A stretch of 64,000 nt of DNA, from NCBI RefSeq assembly GCF_021568705.1, contig NZ_JAKGTH010000006.1, positions 248,001 through 312,000 on the forward strand, in the 5' to 3' direction. The notes beneath the pieces are model-generated. The model did not search any database. It was not told the DNA's origin and was given only the letters and a program-made list of their open reading frames with translations. The stretch is from Gillisia lutea. GTDB taxonomy: Bacteria > Bacteroidota > Bacteroidia > Flavobacteriales > Flavobacteriaceae. A program made the position numbers and the translations under genes. The number at the start of each line of letters is the position of its first letter. The stretch's first letter is position 1. This document shows positions 17,379 to 25,704 of the stretch, in pieces.

Positions 17379-18437
17379 ATGCCTAAAAAACGTATCTTAA
17401 TTGCTCCTTTAAACTGGGGATTGGGACATGCCACCAGATGCATTCCCATAATCACTTTATTATTAGAACAAGGTTTTGAACCTGTAATTGCATCAGACGG
17501 GGCAGCCCTGCATTTCTTACAAAATGAATTTCCAGATTTGGAAACTCATGAACTCCCCTCCTATAATATAAAGTATTCCAAATATGGAAAACTGCTAAAG
17601 CTTAAACTTCTTTCTAAAGCTCCACATATTATAAAGACTATCTCTGCTGAAAATAAAGCAGTGCAGCATATTATAGCCGAAAGAAACATATCAGGAATTA
17701 TTTCAGATAACAGATGGGGAGTGCGTTCAAAGAAAGTTCCCTCTGTATTTATTACACATCAAGTTAATGTGCATTCTGGAAGTACTAGCTATATAAGCGG
17801 TAAAATTCAGCAGTATTATATCAGAAAATTTGATGAATGCTGGGTGCCAGATATGCCAGACACAAGAAATTTAAGCGGAAGCATGGGGCATCCCGAAAAA
17901 ACAGCTCTTCCTTTGAAATACATAGGAGTGCTAAGTAGATTTAAAAAGAAAAATTTACCCCACGATATTGATATTCTTGTAATGCTATCCGGGCCGGAAC
18001 CTCAGCGAAAGATATTGGAAAAGCGTTTACTTAAAGAACTAAAACCTCTTAAAGGTCCAATTGTATTCACCCGGGGAGTAGTGGAAAAAGAGCAAAAAGT
18101 GGTGCAACAGAATAATATAGCTATTTATAATTTTCTGAATTCTCATGATCTTGAGGAGATGCTTAACAGAAGTAAGCTGGTAATTTGCAGATCTGGCTAC
18201 ACCAGCCTTATGGATCTCGCAAAATTAGGGAAGCAAGCCTTTTTAATTCCCACTCCGGGCCAATACGAACAAAAATACTTAGCAAAGAGACTAAAAAGTA
18301 AAAATCTCCTTGCAAGCTGTTCACAAAGAGATTTTTCTATAAATCGATTAAAAGATATTGATAATTATAAAGGGCTACTCAACTTTTCCACCAGCTTTAA
18401 TTTGGGGAATATCTTTGCTCTTTTCGAGGGTGAATGA
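17379..18437 (+). CDS. Predicted glycosyltransferase, GT-B fold (MurG-like)
   Basis: About 352 aa. The N-terminal glycine-rich loop NWGLGHATRCIPII and the C-terminal donor-site region SKLVICRSGYTSLMDLAKLGKQ with PTPGQYEQKYLAKRL are those of GT-B enzymes related to MurG and UDP-glucuronosyltransferases (PF13528-like). Acceptor and donor are unknown. Two in-frame ATGs exist at 17355 and 17379; I prefer 17379 because MPKKRILIAPLNWG fits the family start. The last 63 bases overlap, tail to tail, the 3' end of the histidine kinase gene on the other strand. Confidence 0.8.
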   Translation: MPKKRILIAPLNWGLGHATRCIPIITLLLEQGFEPVIASDGAALHFLQNEFPDLETHELPSYNIKYSKYGKLLKLKLLSKAPHIIKTISAENKAVQHIIAERNISGIISDNRWGVRSKKVPSVFITHQVNVHSGSTSYISGKIQQYYIRKFDECWVPDMPDTRNLSGSMGHPEKTALPLKYIGVLSRFKKKNLPHDIDILVMLSGPEPQRKILEKRLLKELKPLKGPIVFTRGVVEKEQKVVQQNNIAIYNFLNSHDLEEMLNRSKLVICRSGYTSLMDLAKLGKQAFLIPTPGQYEQKYLAKRLKSKNLLASCSQRDFSINRLKDIDNYKGLLNFSTSFNLGNIFALFEGE

Positions 18438-19454
18438 AAATTCACTTCCCACTCCAAATACACTTTCTACATATATTTTCTCATTATGCGCTTCTATAAT
18501 ATGTTTTACTATAGATAAGCCAAGCCCCGAGCCACCTTCCTTTCGAGATCCACTTTTATCTACACGATAGAAGCGTTCGAATAATCGGGGAATATTGGCT
18601 TTCTCGATTCCTTCCCCATTATCGGTCACCCGTATTATCACTTTATTTTTAATAAGGTTTTCTATACTTATTTCGGTAGTTCCACTCTTTTTACCATATT
18701 TAATAGAGTTCACAACTAAATTTGTAATAACCTGTTGAATACGTTCCTTATCGGCATACACCCAAATAGGGGTTTGATAATCGATATCGAAGGTGAGGGT
18801 AATATCTTTTTTAGCAGCCTTCATCTCCAAAAGATCGAAAGAATTCTGAATAAGCTCTACTATATTAAAGTTTTCCATGTGAAGATGGAGATCCCCTGTT
18901 TCCAACTTAGTGATCATATCTAAGTCTTTAACTATATATATAAGTCGCTCTACCCCTTTACTTGCACGTTGCAGGTATTTTTTACGAACGGCCTTGTCTT
19001 TCATAGCCCCATCTAGCAAGGTGAGAATATACCCCTGCACTGTAAATAGGGGAGTTTTTAACTCATGAGAAACATTTCCCATAAATTCCTTTCTATAAGT
19101 CTCTCTAATTTTAAGAGTCTCAATCTCCAGTTTTTTATCTTTAGCAAACTTCTCCACCTCTCTGGTAAGCGTCGCCATATCGGTAGTGATCTGGTTTGGA
19201 CGTAAAGTAGTGGCATCCAGCAAGGTTACATTATCATATATTTTTTTTACTCTTTTATAAATGAAATGCTCTACCCTATATTGAATAATAAAAAAGGAGA
19301 ATAGGTAACAGGAAATAACAAATCCTATAATTGGTAAGATTTGAAGCAAATCATGTAAATACAAAAAAACGCTCACCAGGAGCGTTATAAAAACGGTGAT
19401 ATAAAACGAGGTTTTTATCGCAAACTTATACGATCGTTTAAAATTTTTCGACAT
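18375..19454 (-). CDS. PhoR-like sensor histidine kinase
   Basis: A 359 aa kinase with two membrane segments at about 11-32 and 39-58 and a very short loop between them, so little periplasmic sensing surface. HisKA has its phospho-acceptor at His130 in GNVSHELKTPLFTVQGY. The HATPase domain shows the N box (VVNSIKYGKK), G1 (DNGEGIEKANIPRLFERFYR) and G2 (GSGLGLSIVKHI). Its ATG overlaps the stop of the response regulator gene by one base. PhoR is the best family match, but with no phosphate genes next to it the signal is not proven. Confidence 0.88.
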   Translation of the reverse strand: MSKNFKRSYKFAIKTSFYITVFITLLVSVFLYLHDLLQILPIIGFVISCYLFSFFIIQYRVEHFIYKRVKKIYDNVTLLDATTLRPNQITTDMATLTREVEKFAKDKKLEIETLKIRETYRKEFMGNVSHELKTPLFTVQGYILTLLDGAMKDKAVRKKYLQRASKGVERLIYIVKDLDMITKLETGDLHLHMENFNIVELIQNSFDLLEMKAAKKDITLTFDIDYQTPIWVYADKERIQQVITNLVVNSIKYGKKSGTTEISIENLIKNKVIIRVTDNGEGIEKANIPRLFERFYRVDKSGSRKEGGSGLGLSIVKHIIEAHNEKIYVESVFGVGSEFSFTLEKSKDIPQIKAGGKVE

Positions 19455-20137
19455 TAAATTACAAACTTATATCCTACTCCTTTTACGGTTTTAAAACTCT
19501 CATCCCCAATTTTCTCACGTAGTTTTCTAATATGAACATCAATGGTTCTTCCTCCCACAACAACTTCATTCCCCCAAACCTTATCTAAAATATCTTCTCT
19601 TTTAAATACTTTTCCCGGCTTAGAAGCTAGCAATGATAAAAGTTCGAATTCCTTTCTTGGCAAAATGAGCTCATCTCCATCCTTCACTATCTTGTATTCA
19701 TCTCTATTTATAACAAGGTCTCCAATCTTAACAATATTGGAAGCCGGTTCATCTTCTTTAAACCTTCTAAGTAGGGCTTTAACTTTACTAACCAAGACTT
19801 TTGGTTTGATGGGTTTTGTTATATAATCGTCGGCTCCGGCATCAAAACCTGCCATTTGTGAATAATCTTCACCCCTAGCCGTTAAGAAAGTTATAATGGT
19901 CTCACTTAATTCCGGAATCTTTCGAATTTGCTCGCAAGCTTCAATTCCATCCATTTCCGGCATCATCACATCTAAAATAATTAGCTGAGGTTTTTTCTTC
20001 TTTGCCAGTTTTACTGCCTGAGCTCCGTTTTCAGCAGTAATAACGGTATAACCTTCAGCAGAAAGATTGTAACCAACTATTTCCAAGATATCCGGCTCAT
20101 CATCGACAAGCAGGATTGTAATGTCTTTTTTCTTCAT
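19454..20137 (-). CDS. PhoB/OmpR-family response regulator
   Basis: A 227 aa regulator. The receiver domain (1-120) has the acidic pair Asp12-Asp13, the phosphorylation site Asp56 in ILDVMMPEMDG, and Lys108 in ITKPIK. The winged-helix output domain ends with GGRTIDVHIRKLREKIGD and VKGVGYKF. It is translationally coupled to the PhoR-like kinase and divergent from the TonB receptor gene, with a 175-base shared control region, so it may control that receptor. Confidence 0.92.
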   Translation of the reverse strand: MKKKDITILLVDDEPDILEIVGYNLSAEGYTVITAENGAQAVKLAKKKKPQLIILDVMMPEMDGIEACEQIRKIPELSETIITFLTARGEDYSQMAGFDAGADDYITKPIKPKVLVSKVKALLRRFKEDEPASNIVKIGDLVINRDEYKIVKDGDELILPRKEFELLSLLASKPGKVFKREDILDKVWGNEVVVGGRTIDVHIRKLREKIGDESFKTVKGVGYKFVI

Positions 20138-20147
20138 TTCTAATTAG

Positions 20148-20223
20148 AACGTTTAATGAATACAGGGTAAAAGTAAATATAAATTTAAACTTTTTATTTC
20201 AGCAGCGCTTTAGTAACGTTTAA
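20148..20223. repeat. Two AACGTTTAA repeats in the response-regulator/TonB intergenic region
   Basis: AACGTTTAA at 20148-20156 and again at 20215-20223, in the 175-base region between the divergent starts. One copy hugs each side of the regulator promoter zone. Possible binding sites for the response regulator; no match to a known Pho box is claimed. Confidence 0.3.
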
Positions 20224-20312
20224 CTAACACTATCATGACAAACGATTAATACCCAATTAACCTAATCTTTACATTGCGGCCGTTTATTTGCGGCATAGAA
20301 TTAAACAAAGAA

Positions 20313-23090
20313 ATGAAGAAAGTTTTATCATTATTAGTCGTATTATTTTTTACAACGTTTTTACATGCGCAGGAGGAAAGCAAAGGCTCCATTGTTGGTA
20401 AATTATCTGATAAAGAAATGAACGGGGAACCCCTTCCTTTCGCAAATGTAATCATAAAAGGCACATCTACAGGTACTACTACCGATTTTGATGGTCTTTA
20501 CGCGTTGAATAATATCGAACCAGGGATTTATACCGTGACCTTTAGCTTTATTGGATATGAATCTCTAGATGTACCTAATGTTGAAGTTGTTGCAGGTAAG
20601 GTTACAGAGGTAAATACTGAATTAGGTGCAAGTGCTGCATCTTTAGATGAAGTTGTAATTACTACAGTTTCCAGAAGAGATTCTGAAGTTGCTCTATTAC
20701 TAGAACAAAAAGGAGCTATAGACATTAAGGAAAGTATCGGGGCACAGGAATTAGCCAAGTTAGGTGTTTCCGATGCTGCCGGAGCTACTTCAAAAATATC
20801 AGGAGTTACCAGCAGTGAAGCTTCAGGAGATGTATTTGTAAGAGGACTTGGAGACAGGTATTTATACACTACCATGAACGGACTTCCAATTCCTGCTGAT
20901 GATATAGAACGTAAGAATATCGATTTAAGCTTATTCCCTACTCGTGTAATTCAAAACGTAAGCATCAGTAAAACCTACTCTGCAGAGTCTTCTGCCGATC
21001 AGGCTTCCGGAACTATAGATATTAAATCTCGTGAACTAACAGGAAGTAAAGAACTTAGTATTGGTGTTCAGGCAGGAGTTAATACCAACGCAATTAGAAA
21101 TGGAGTTGGAGACAATTTTAAAGTTTCTACAAATTCTGATGATATGAGCTTTGGTTTCTACAAGAAAGACCTTAGTCCAAGACAAACACTTAAGGAGCAG
21201 ACCTGGGATACTCAAAAAGCCGGCTTTCCAATGGATTACAAATATGCTATTTCAGCAGGTAAGAGAATTGGTGAAAAACTAGAAATTTTTGCTACAGCTT
21301 CACAGTCTACTTCTTTTGAGCACAGACAAGGTGTTTTCAGAGAATTTAGAGCAAATTTTATTAACGACTCTATTACAGATGCTGAATATTTTTCAAAGTC
21401 TATTAATACCACCGGGCTTTTAAATATTGGATATAGATTTAATGAGAACAATACGGTAAAAGCTACCAGTCTTTTTATTAATAAGGTAACCGATGAGGTT
21501 TTAGAAGGAGGACGAAATGGTGAAGGAACAATCTTCGAAGAAACTGAACCTACAGAGGGACTTTCTCAATTCATTAGAGATCAAAACATAAAACAAACCC
21601 GCCTTTGGGTAAATCAACTTGCAGGTAACCACAACATTACCGAAAAGAACGAATTAAACTGGGCCGTAGGATACAACAAAGTAGATGCCGATGAACCTAA
21701 CAGAATTAGAAATGAAGTGAATTTCAATGAGTCTATCGTTCAGTTAGGTAGAACTGGCGGATTTCAGCAAAGAAAATCTGGTCAGGCAATCGACGATTAC
21801 GAATTCAACGGATTAATTTCTGATAAGGTCACTTTAATTAATGAAGACGAAAAAAACCTAAACTTTAAAGTAGGTGCAAATTATAGAAATAAAGAGCGTG
21901 ATTTTGTATCTCAATTCTTAGGAGTAGAAGAAAGTGTTACAAACACTTTTTCGCCATCATCTATAGATAATCTCTCAGAAATTTTCATTCCAGAAAACTT
22001 TGACAATGGTTCTTTAGTGATCAACTCTTTAAAACCGGATAGATACAACGCCAATTTGGAATCTGCTTCAGGATTCTTAACAATGAACTACGGGATCAAA
22101 AAATTCAACTTCAATGTTGGATTAAGATACCAACAAGACGACTTAAATGTTATTTATAATGTAGGTAACATTCCTGGAAGAATAGGATCTTCAGAAATCT
22201 CTTACAACAACGTATATCCTAGCTTGAATGTTAGATACGCACTAAACGAAAAAGTGAACTTACGTTTGGCTACAAGTAAGACTATCACCTTACCTGAATT
22301 CAAAGAAATAGCTCCTTTCGAGTATGTTTCTCAAACAGGGCAAATTACAAGAGGTAACCCAGACCTGCAAGCCTCCACTAACTACAACCTAGATTTGAAA
22401 TGGGAATTCTTTCCAAGTGCAAAGCAATTAGTTTCTGTTACAGGATTCTATAAGAAAATTGAAGATCCAATCAACAAATCTCAGGATAGAGGATCGGCAG
22501 GAGTATTCTCTTACTTCAACTCGGCAGAGCAGGCAGAGATTTATGGTCTTGAATTAGAAACAAAAGTAGCGTTAATCGCTTCTGAAATAGATTTAGACTT
22601 AGGCTTTAATGCTTCAAGAATGTGGCACAGCCAGGATCTAAAAGAAACTTATGATGATAACGGAAACTTCATTAGAACTTTTAGATATAAAGGTCTTACC
22701 AAAACAGGATTGCAAGGAGCTTCAGACTGGATCTTGAACTCTTCTTTAAACTTCTCTAATAACGCAGAGAATGAATTCAACGCCAGCATAACCGCAAACT
22801 ATGCATCAGACAAGATTTTCGCTTTAGGAGCACCAGAGATACAAACCCAAAGTGAAACCTTTTACAACGATGCTATTATCGAAAAAGGATTTGTAACACT
22901 AGATGCTGTATTATCTAAGGATCTAGGACAACACTGGAACTTCAACCTTACAGGAAAGAACATCTTAAATCCTGAGATTAAAAGAACTCAAAAGGTAAGA
23001 CCAAGTACAACAGGAATTGAATCTAATGCCACTGTTAGATCGTATACCCGTGGAGCAACAATAAGTTTAGGAGCTAATTACCGCTTCTAA
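20313..23090 (+). CDS. TonB-dependent outer-membrane receptor (not SusC type)
   Basis: A 925 aa receptor. The start is the ATG at 20313 (MKKVLSLLVVLFFTTFLHAQ, signal peptide); the TTG at 20274 is not credible. Domains in order: carboxypeptidase-regulatory-like (about 25-110; PFANVIIKGTSTGTTTDFDG), plug (about 120-240; GVTSSEASGDVFVRGLGDRY), then a beta-barrel with many aromatic/Asn strands ending ..GATISLGANYRF. There is no SusD gene; instead a duplicated beta-rich lipoprotein follows after 52 bases. The ligand is unknown. It lies divergent from a PhoB/PhoR-like pair. Confidence 0.92.
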   Translation: MKKVLSLLVVLFFTTFLHAQEESKGSIVGKLSDKEMNGEPLPFANVIIKGTSTGTTTDFDGLYALNNIEPGIYTVTFSFIGYESLDVPNVEVVAGKVTEVNTELGASAASLDEVVITTVSRRDSEVALLLEQKGAIDIKESIGAQELAKLGVSDAAGATSKISGVTSSEASGDVFVRGLGDRYLYTTMNGLPIPADDIERKNIDLSLFPTRVIQNVSISKTYSAESSADQASGTIDIKSRELTGSKELSIGVQAGVNTNAIRNGVGDNFKVSTNSDDMSFGFYKKDLSPRQTLKEQTWDTQKAGFPMDYKYAISAGKRIGEKLEIFATASQSTSFEHRQGVFREFRANFINDSITDAEYFSKSINTTGLLNIGYRFNENNTVKATSLFINKVTDEVLEGGRNGEGTIFEETEPTEGLSQFIRDQNIKQTRLWVNQLAGNHNITEKNELNWAVGYNKVDADEPNRIRNEVNFNESIVQLGRTGGFQQRKSGQAIDDYEFNGLISDKVTLINEDEKNLNFKVGANYRNKERDFVSQFLGVEESVTNTFSPSSIDNLSEIFIPENFDNGSLVINSLKPDRYNANLESASGFLTMNYGIKKFNFNVGLRYQQDDLNVIYNVGNIPGRIGSSEISYNNVYPSLNVRYALNEKVNLRLATSKTITLPEFKEIAPFEYVSQTGQITRGNPDLQASTNYNLDLKWEFFPSAKQLVSVTGFYKKIEDPINKSQDRGSAGVFSYFNSAEQAEIYGLELETKVALIASEIDLDLGFNASRMWHSQDLKETYDDNGNFIRTFRYKGLTKTGLQGASDWILNSSLNFSNNAENEFNASITANYASDKIFALGAPEIQTQSETFYNDAIIEKGFVTLDAVLSKDLGQHWNFNLTGKNILNPEIKRTQKVRPSTTGIESNATVRSYTRGATISLGANYRF

Positions 23091-23142
23091 CCCTCAATAT
23101 TAATCTTAACCCAATTAATCAAAACCAATTAATTCAACAATC

Positions 23143-25092
23143 ATGAGAAAAACAATCAAAAACATTTCAGTACTATTTACAGTATTGTGCGGTCTGTCTT
23201 TGGCAAGCTGTAGCAGTGACGATAATATTATTGATGATGGTGGCGATGGTCCAGTAGATCCTGTAAACAGTGTGCTTTCTGGAGACATCACCACAAACAC
23301 TACTTTAGATGCAAGTGTTGCATACAGCTTAACAGATCAATTAAATGTAAAATCTGGAGCTACTCTTACCATTCCTGCAGGAACCAAGATCACTGCAGAA
23401 TCTGGTACAGATGTTTATATAGTTGTTCAACAAGGAGCCGAAATATACGTTCAGGGAACTAGAAACAATCCTGTAATTATGAAGTCTAAAAATGGAAACT
23501 CAGGAGACTGGGGTGGACTTGTACTTTTAGGAAATGGAGTTACCTCCGAAGGTACAGGAGCTACTGCTGAGGTAGGTGGTTTCATTTACGGTGGTACTAA
23601 TAATGCCGATAGCTCAGGATCTATTAGCTATTTAGTAATAGAAGGTGCGGGAGCTCAAATAAACTCTGAGTCTCAGTACAATGGTTTAACACTTTACGCT
23701 ATTGGCTCTGGTACAGCGCTTAACAACATCGCTATTCTAAATGGAGCAGATGATGGTGTAGAATTCTTTGGAGGAGCTGCGTCTATTACGAACCTTTATT
23801 TAGAGAACAACGAAGATGATGCTGTAGACTGGACTGAAGGATGGATAGGAACTGTAACTAACACTTACGCACTGCATACTATAGAAGGCTTCTCTACTGC
23901 AGTGGAAGCTGATGGACTCAACGGTAACCCTAAATTGATAAACTTTACTGCCGTTTCTACTACCGGAGGTACTGCCCTTCAATTCAAAAAACTATCTGGA
24001 GCAACCATCACAGGACTTTCTCTAACAGGATATGATACTTCTATCGACATGAAAGATGAAGGGCCTTTGGCCAACGTAGTAATTGAAGGTGAGGCTGGAA
24101 ATCCAGACATGAACTATACTGCTGAAGCAACTGTAGATGCAAGTTCTTTTGACTGGATTAACAACCGTGGCAGTGTAGATGCTACAATACTTCAAGGAGT
24201 AGTAACTGGAGATGTAACTTTAGATGCTTCTGTAACTTACCAATTGAACTCTTCTTACATCGTACAAGAAGGCGGTAAATTAACTATTCCTGCAGGAACA
24301 AAAATTACTGCACGTGATGGAGGAACTGATGTTTACATCGCTGTTCTTAAAGGTGGAAAAATAGATATACAAGGAACTGAAAGCCAACCTGTTGTTATTT
24401 CATCTACAGCTGGAAATGCTGGAGACTGGGGTGGATTAACTTTAGTAGGAAATGCTACTACTACAGAAGGTACAAATGCCACTGCAGAGGTTGGAGGTTT
24501 CATTTATGGAGGATCTGACGATGCTGATAGCTCAGGAAGTATTAAAAATCTTGTGATTATTGGAACAGGAGCTCAAATTAATGCTGAATCTCAATACAAC
24601 GGAGTTTCTTTTTACTCTGTAGGATCTGGAACTGTAGTTGAAAACATAGCAGTTATAAATGGATCTGATGATGGAGTTGAATTCTTCGGAGGAACTGTTT
24701 CTGCAACAAACCTTTATTTAGAGAACAACGAAGATGACGCTGTAGACTGGACTGAAGGGTGGAGTGGAACTGTTACCAATGTATATGTAAAACACAGCAT
24801 AGAAGGTTTCTCTACTGCAGTTGAAGGAGATGGTTTCAACGGTAACCCAAAATTGATAAACTTTACTGCAATATCAACTACAGGAGGAACTGCTCTTCAA
24901 TTCAAAAAAGAATCTGGAGCATCTTTCACTAACTTATATCTTGAAGGATATACTACCAATGTAGATATGAAAGATGGTGGCGCCCTTACAAACGTAAAAA
25001 TTGAAGGTGTTGCTGCAACACTTACCGATCTTTACAACCTGGGAACTAAAGTAGATGTTTCTACTTGGGCTTGGATTGAAGCTAGATTATAA
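23143..25092 (+). CDS. Lipoprotein of two ~305-residue beta-rich repeats, partner of the TonB receptor
   Basis: A 649 aa lipoprotein (lipobox ..LSLASC, Cys23) followed by an acidic Asp/Gly-rich linker. The rest is two tandem copies of about 305 residues. Each has a start block LTIPAGTKITA, a Gly-rich GDWGGL/GGFIYGG region, EFFGG, the near-identical NLYLENNEDDAVDWTEGW, and NPKLINFTA plus GGTALQFKK. The pattern of short strands and turns suggests a right-handed beta-helix, and the acidic Asp/Asn blocks look like metal- or sugar-binding loops. I do not recognise a named enzyme. The gene is co-transcribed with the TonB receptor (52-base gap) and ends in a strong terminator, so a surface ligand-binding partner role is inferred. 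Confidence 0.85.
   Translation: MRKTIKNISVLFTVLCGLSLASCSSDDNIIDDGGDGPVDPVNSVLSGDITTNTTLDASVAYSLTDQLNVKSGATLTIPAGTKITAESGTDVYIVVQQGAEIYVQGTRNNPVIMKSKNGNSGDWGGLVLLGNGVTSEGTGATAEVGGFIYGGTNNADSSGSISYLVIEGAGAQINSESQYNGLTLYAIGSGTALNNIAILNGADDGVEFFGGAASITNLYLENNEDDAVDWTEGWIGTVTNTYALHTIEGFSTAVEADGLNGNPKLINFTAVSTTGGTALQFKKLSGATITGLSLTGYDTSIDMKDEGPLANVVIEGEAGNPDMNYTAEATVDASSFDWINNRGSVDATILQGVVTGDVTLDASVTYQLNSSYIVQEGGKLTIPAGTKITARDGGTDVYIAVLKGGKIDIQGTESQPVVISSTAGNAGDWGGLTLVGNATTTEGTNATAEVGGFIYGGSDDADSSGSIKNLVIIGTGAQINAESQYNGVSFYSVGSGTVVENIAVINGSDDGVEFFGGTVSATNLYLENNEDDAVDWTEGWSGTVTNVYVKHSIEGFSTAVEGDGFNGNPKLINFTAISTTGGTALQFKKESGASFTNLYLEGYTTNVDMKDGGALTNVKIEGVAATLTDLYNLGTKVDVSTWAWIEARL
23269..25089 (+). 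repeat. In-gene tandem duplication (two units of ~915 bp)
   Basis: Unit A starts near 23269 and unit B near 24187; landmarks are offset by 915 bp early and 918 bp later (one extra Gly codon in B). Most synonymous sites differ, yet 23791-23840 and 24709-24758 agree at all but one of 50 bases. Confidence 0.8.
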
Positions 25093-25144
25093 TAAGCTGT
25101 GTTCTAAACAAGAATCGGAATAAAAATCAATAAGTTTTATTAGT

Positions 25145-25176
25145 AACAGGCTGCCATTGGCAGCCTGTTCTATTTT
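25145..25176 (+). terminator. Terminator of the TonB receptor-lipoprotein operon
   Basis: AACAGGCTGCC (25145-25155) pairs perfectly with GGCAGCCTGTT (25159-25169), an 11-bp stem with a 3-base loop, followed by CTATTTTATAA. It lies 52 bases after the lipoprotein stop. Confidence 0.85.
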
Positions 25177-25246
25177 ATAACACTTTTAATATATTTTTTA
25201 ACGCATTAGCCAGTGTTTATTGGTATCATTTTTGAATATTTTATTG

Positions 25247-25254
25247 TAGATTTG
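25247..25254 (+). promoter_or_regulatory. Bacteroidota -7 box for the T9SS-tail gene
   Basis: TAGATTTG, 23 bases before the ATG at 25278. With the terminator just upstream it implies an independent transcript for this small gene. A TTG lies 24 bases upstream of the box, slightly beyond the usual -33 spacing. Confidence 0.5.
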
Positions 25255-25277
25255 TAGTAACCACATCCAAAAAAAGC

Positions 25278-25616
25278 ATGAAACAGCATTACATTTTGAG
25301 TTTCTTATTGGTTTGTTTTCTGCTGTTTTCCAATATGGTATCAGCACAGAAGTCAGACCTGCCGCAGTATGCCACAGAAAAACCCATTACCGGTCTTTCA
25401 ATTTATCCAAACCCTGTAACAGGTAGTAAAGTGTATATTTCTTCTGATAAAAATCAGATGAAAGAGGTAGAAGTCTACAACGTATTGGGGAAAAAAGTAC
25501 TCGCTTCCCGTATAAGTGGGAAAGAATTAGACGTTTCTGAATTGACTCCGGGAATTTATATTTTAAAAATTAAAGAAGGAAATACTCAGGCAACACGAAA
25601 ATTGGTGGTCAGGTAG
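25278..25616 (+). CDS. Minimal T9SS type A sorting-domain protein (signal peptide plus sorting tail)
   Basis: A 112 aa protein. Residues 1-24 are a Sec signal peptide ending VSAQ. After only about 15 residues, a complete type A T9SS C-terminal domain begins: SIYPNPVTGSKVYI, VEVYNVLGKKVL, ELTPGIYILKIKEGN and the final TRKLVVR. There is no cargo domain between them, so the product would be little more than the sorting module. It may be a free sorting domain, a small surface factor or a remnant of a larger protein. The reading frame is intact, with its own promoter box and terminator, which argues against decay. Confidence 0.88.
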   Translation: MKQHYILSFLLVCFLLFSNMVSAQKSDLPQYATEKPITGLSIYPNPVTGSKVYISSDKNQMKEVEVYNVLGKKVLASRISGKELDVSELTPGIYILKIKEGNTQATRKLVVR

Positions 25617-25639
25617 ATTCATTACTTATAAAACCGAGT

Positions 25640-25666
25640 AAGCTTCTTAATAAGAAGCTTTTTTTT
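25640..25666 (+). terminator. Terminator of the T9SS-tail gene
   Basis: AAGCTTCTT (25640-25648) pairs with AAGAAGCTT (25652-25660), 9 bp with a short loop, followed by six more T. It lies 24 bases after the stop. Confidence 0.85.
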
Positions 25667-25671
25667 ATTTC

Positions 25672-25679
25672 TACCTTTG
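25672..25679 (+). promoter_or_regulatory. Bacteroidota -7 box for the LuxE-like gene
   Basis: TACCTTTG, directly after the terminator T run and 25 bases before the ATG at 25705. Confidence 0.5.
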
Positions 25680-25704
25680 CCTAATTAGTCTTCAATTTCA
25701 TTAA

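Noticed and set aside
20274-20312. TTG start extending the TonB receptor by 13 residues
   Set aside because: The added residues precede a full signal peptide that starts properly at the ATG at 20313.
23269-25089. Tandem units seen as a possible CRISPR or satellite array
   Set aside because: The repeat is in frame, about 915 bp long and coding; it is a domain duplication.
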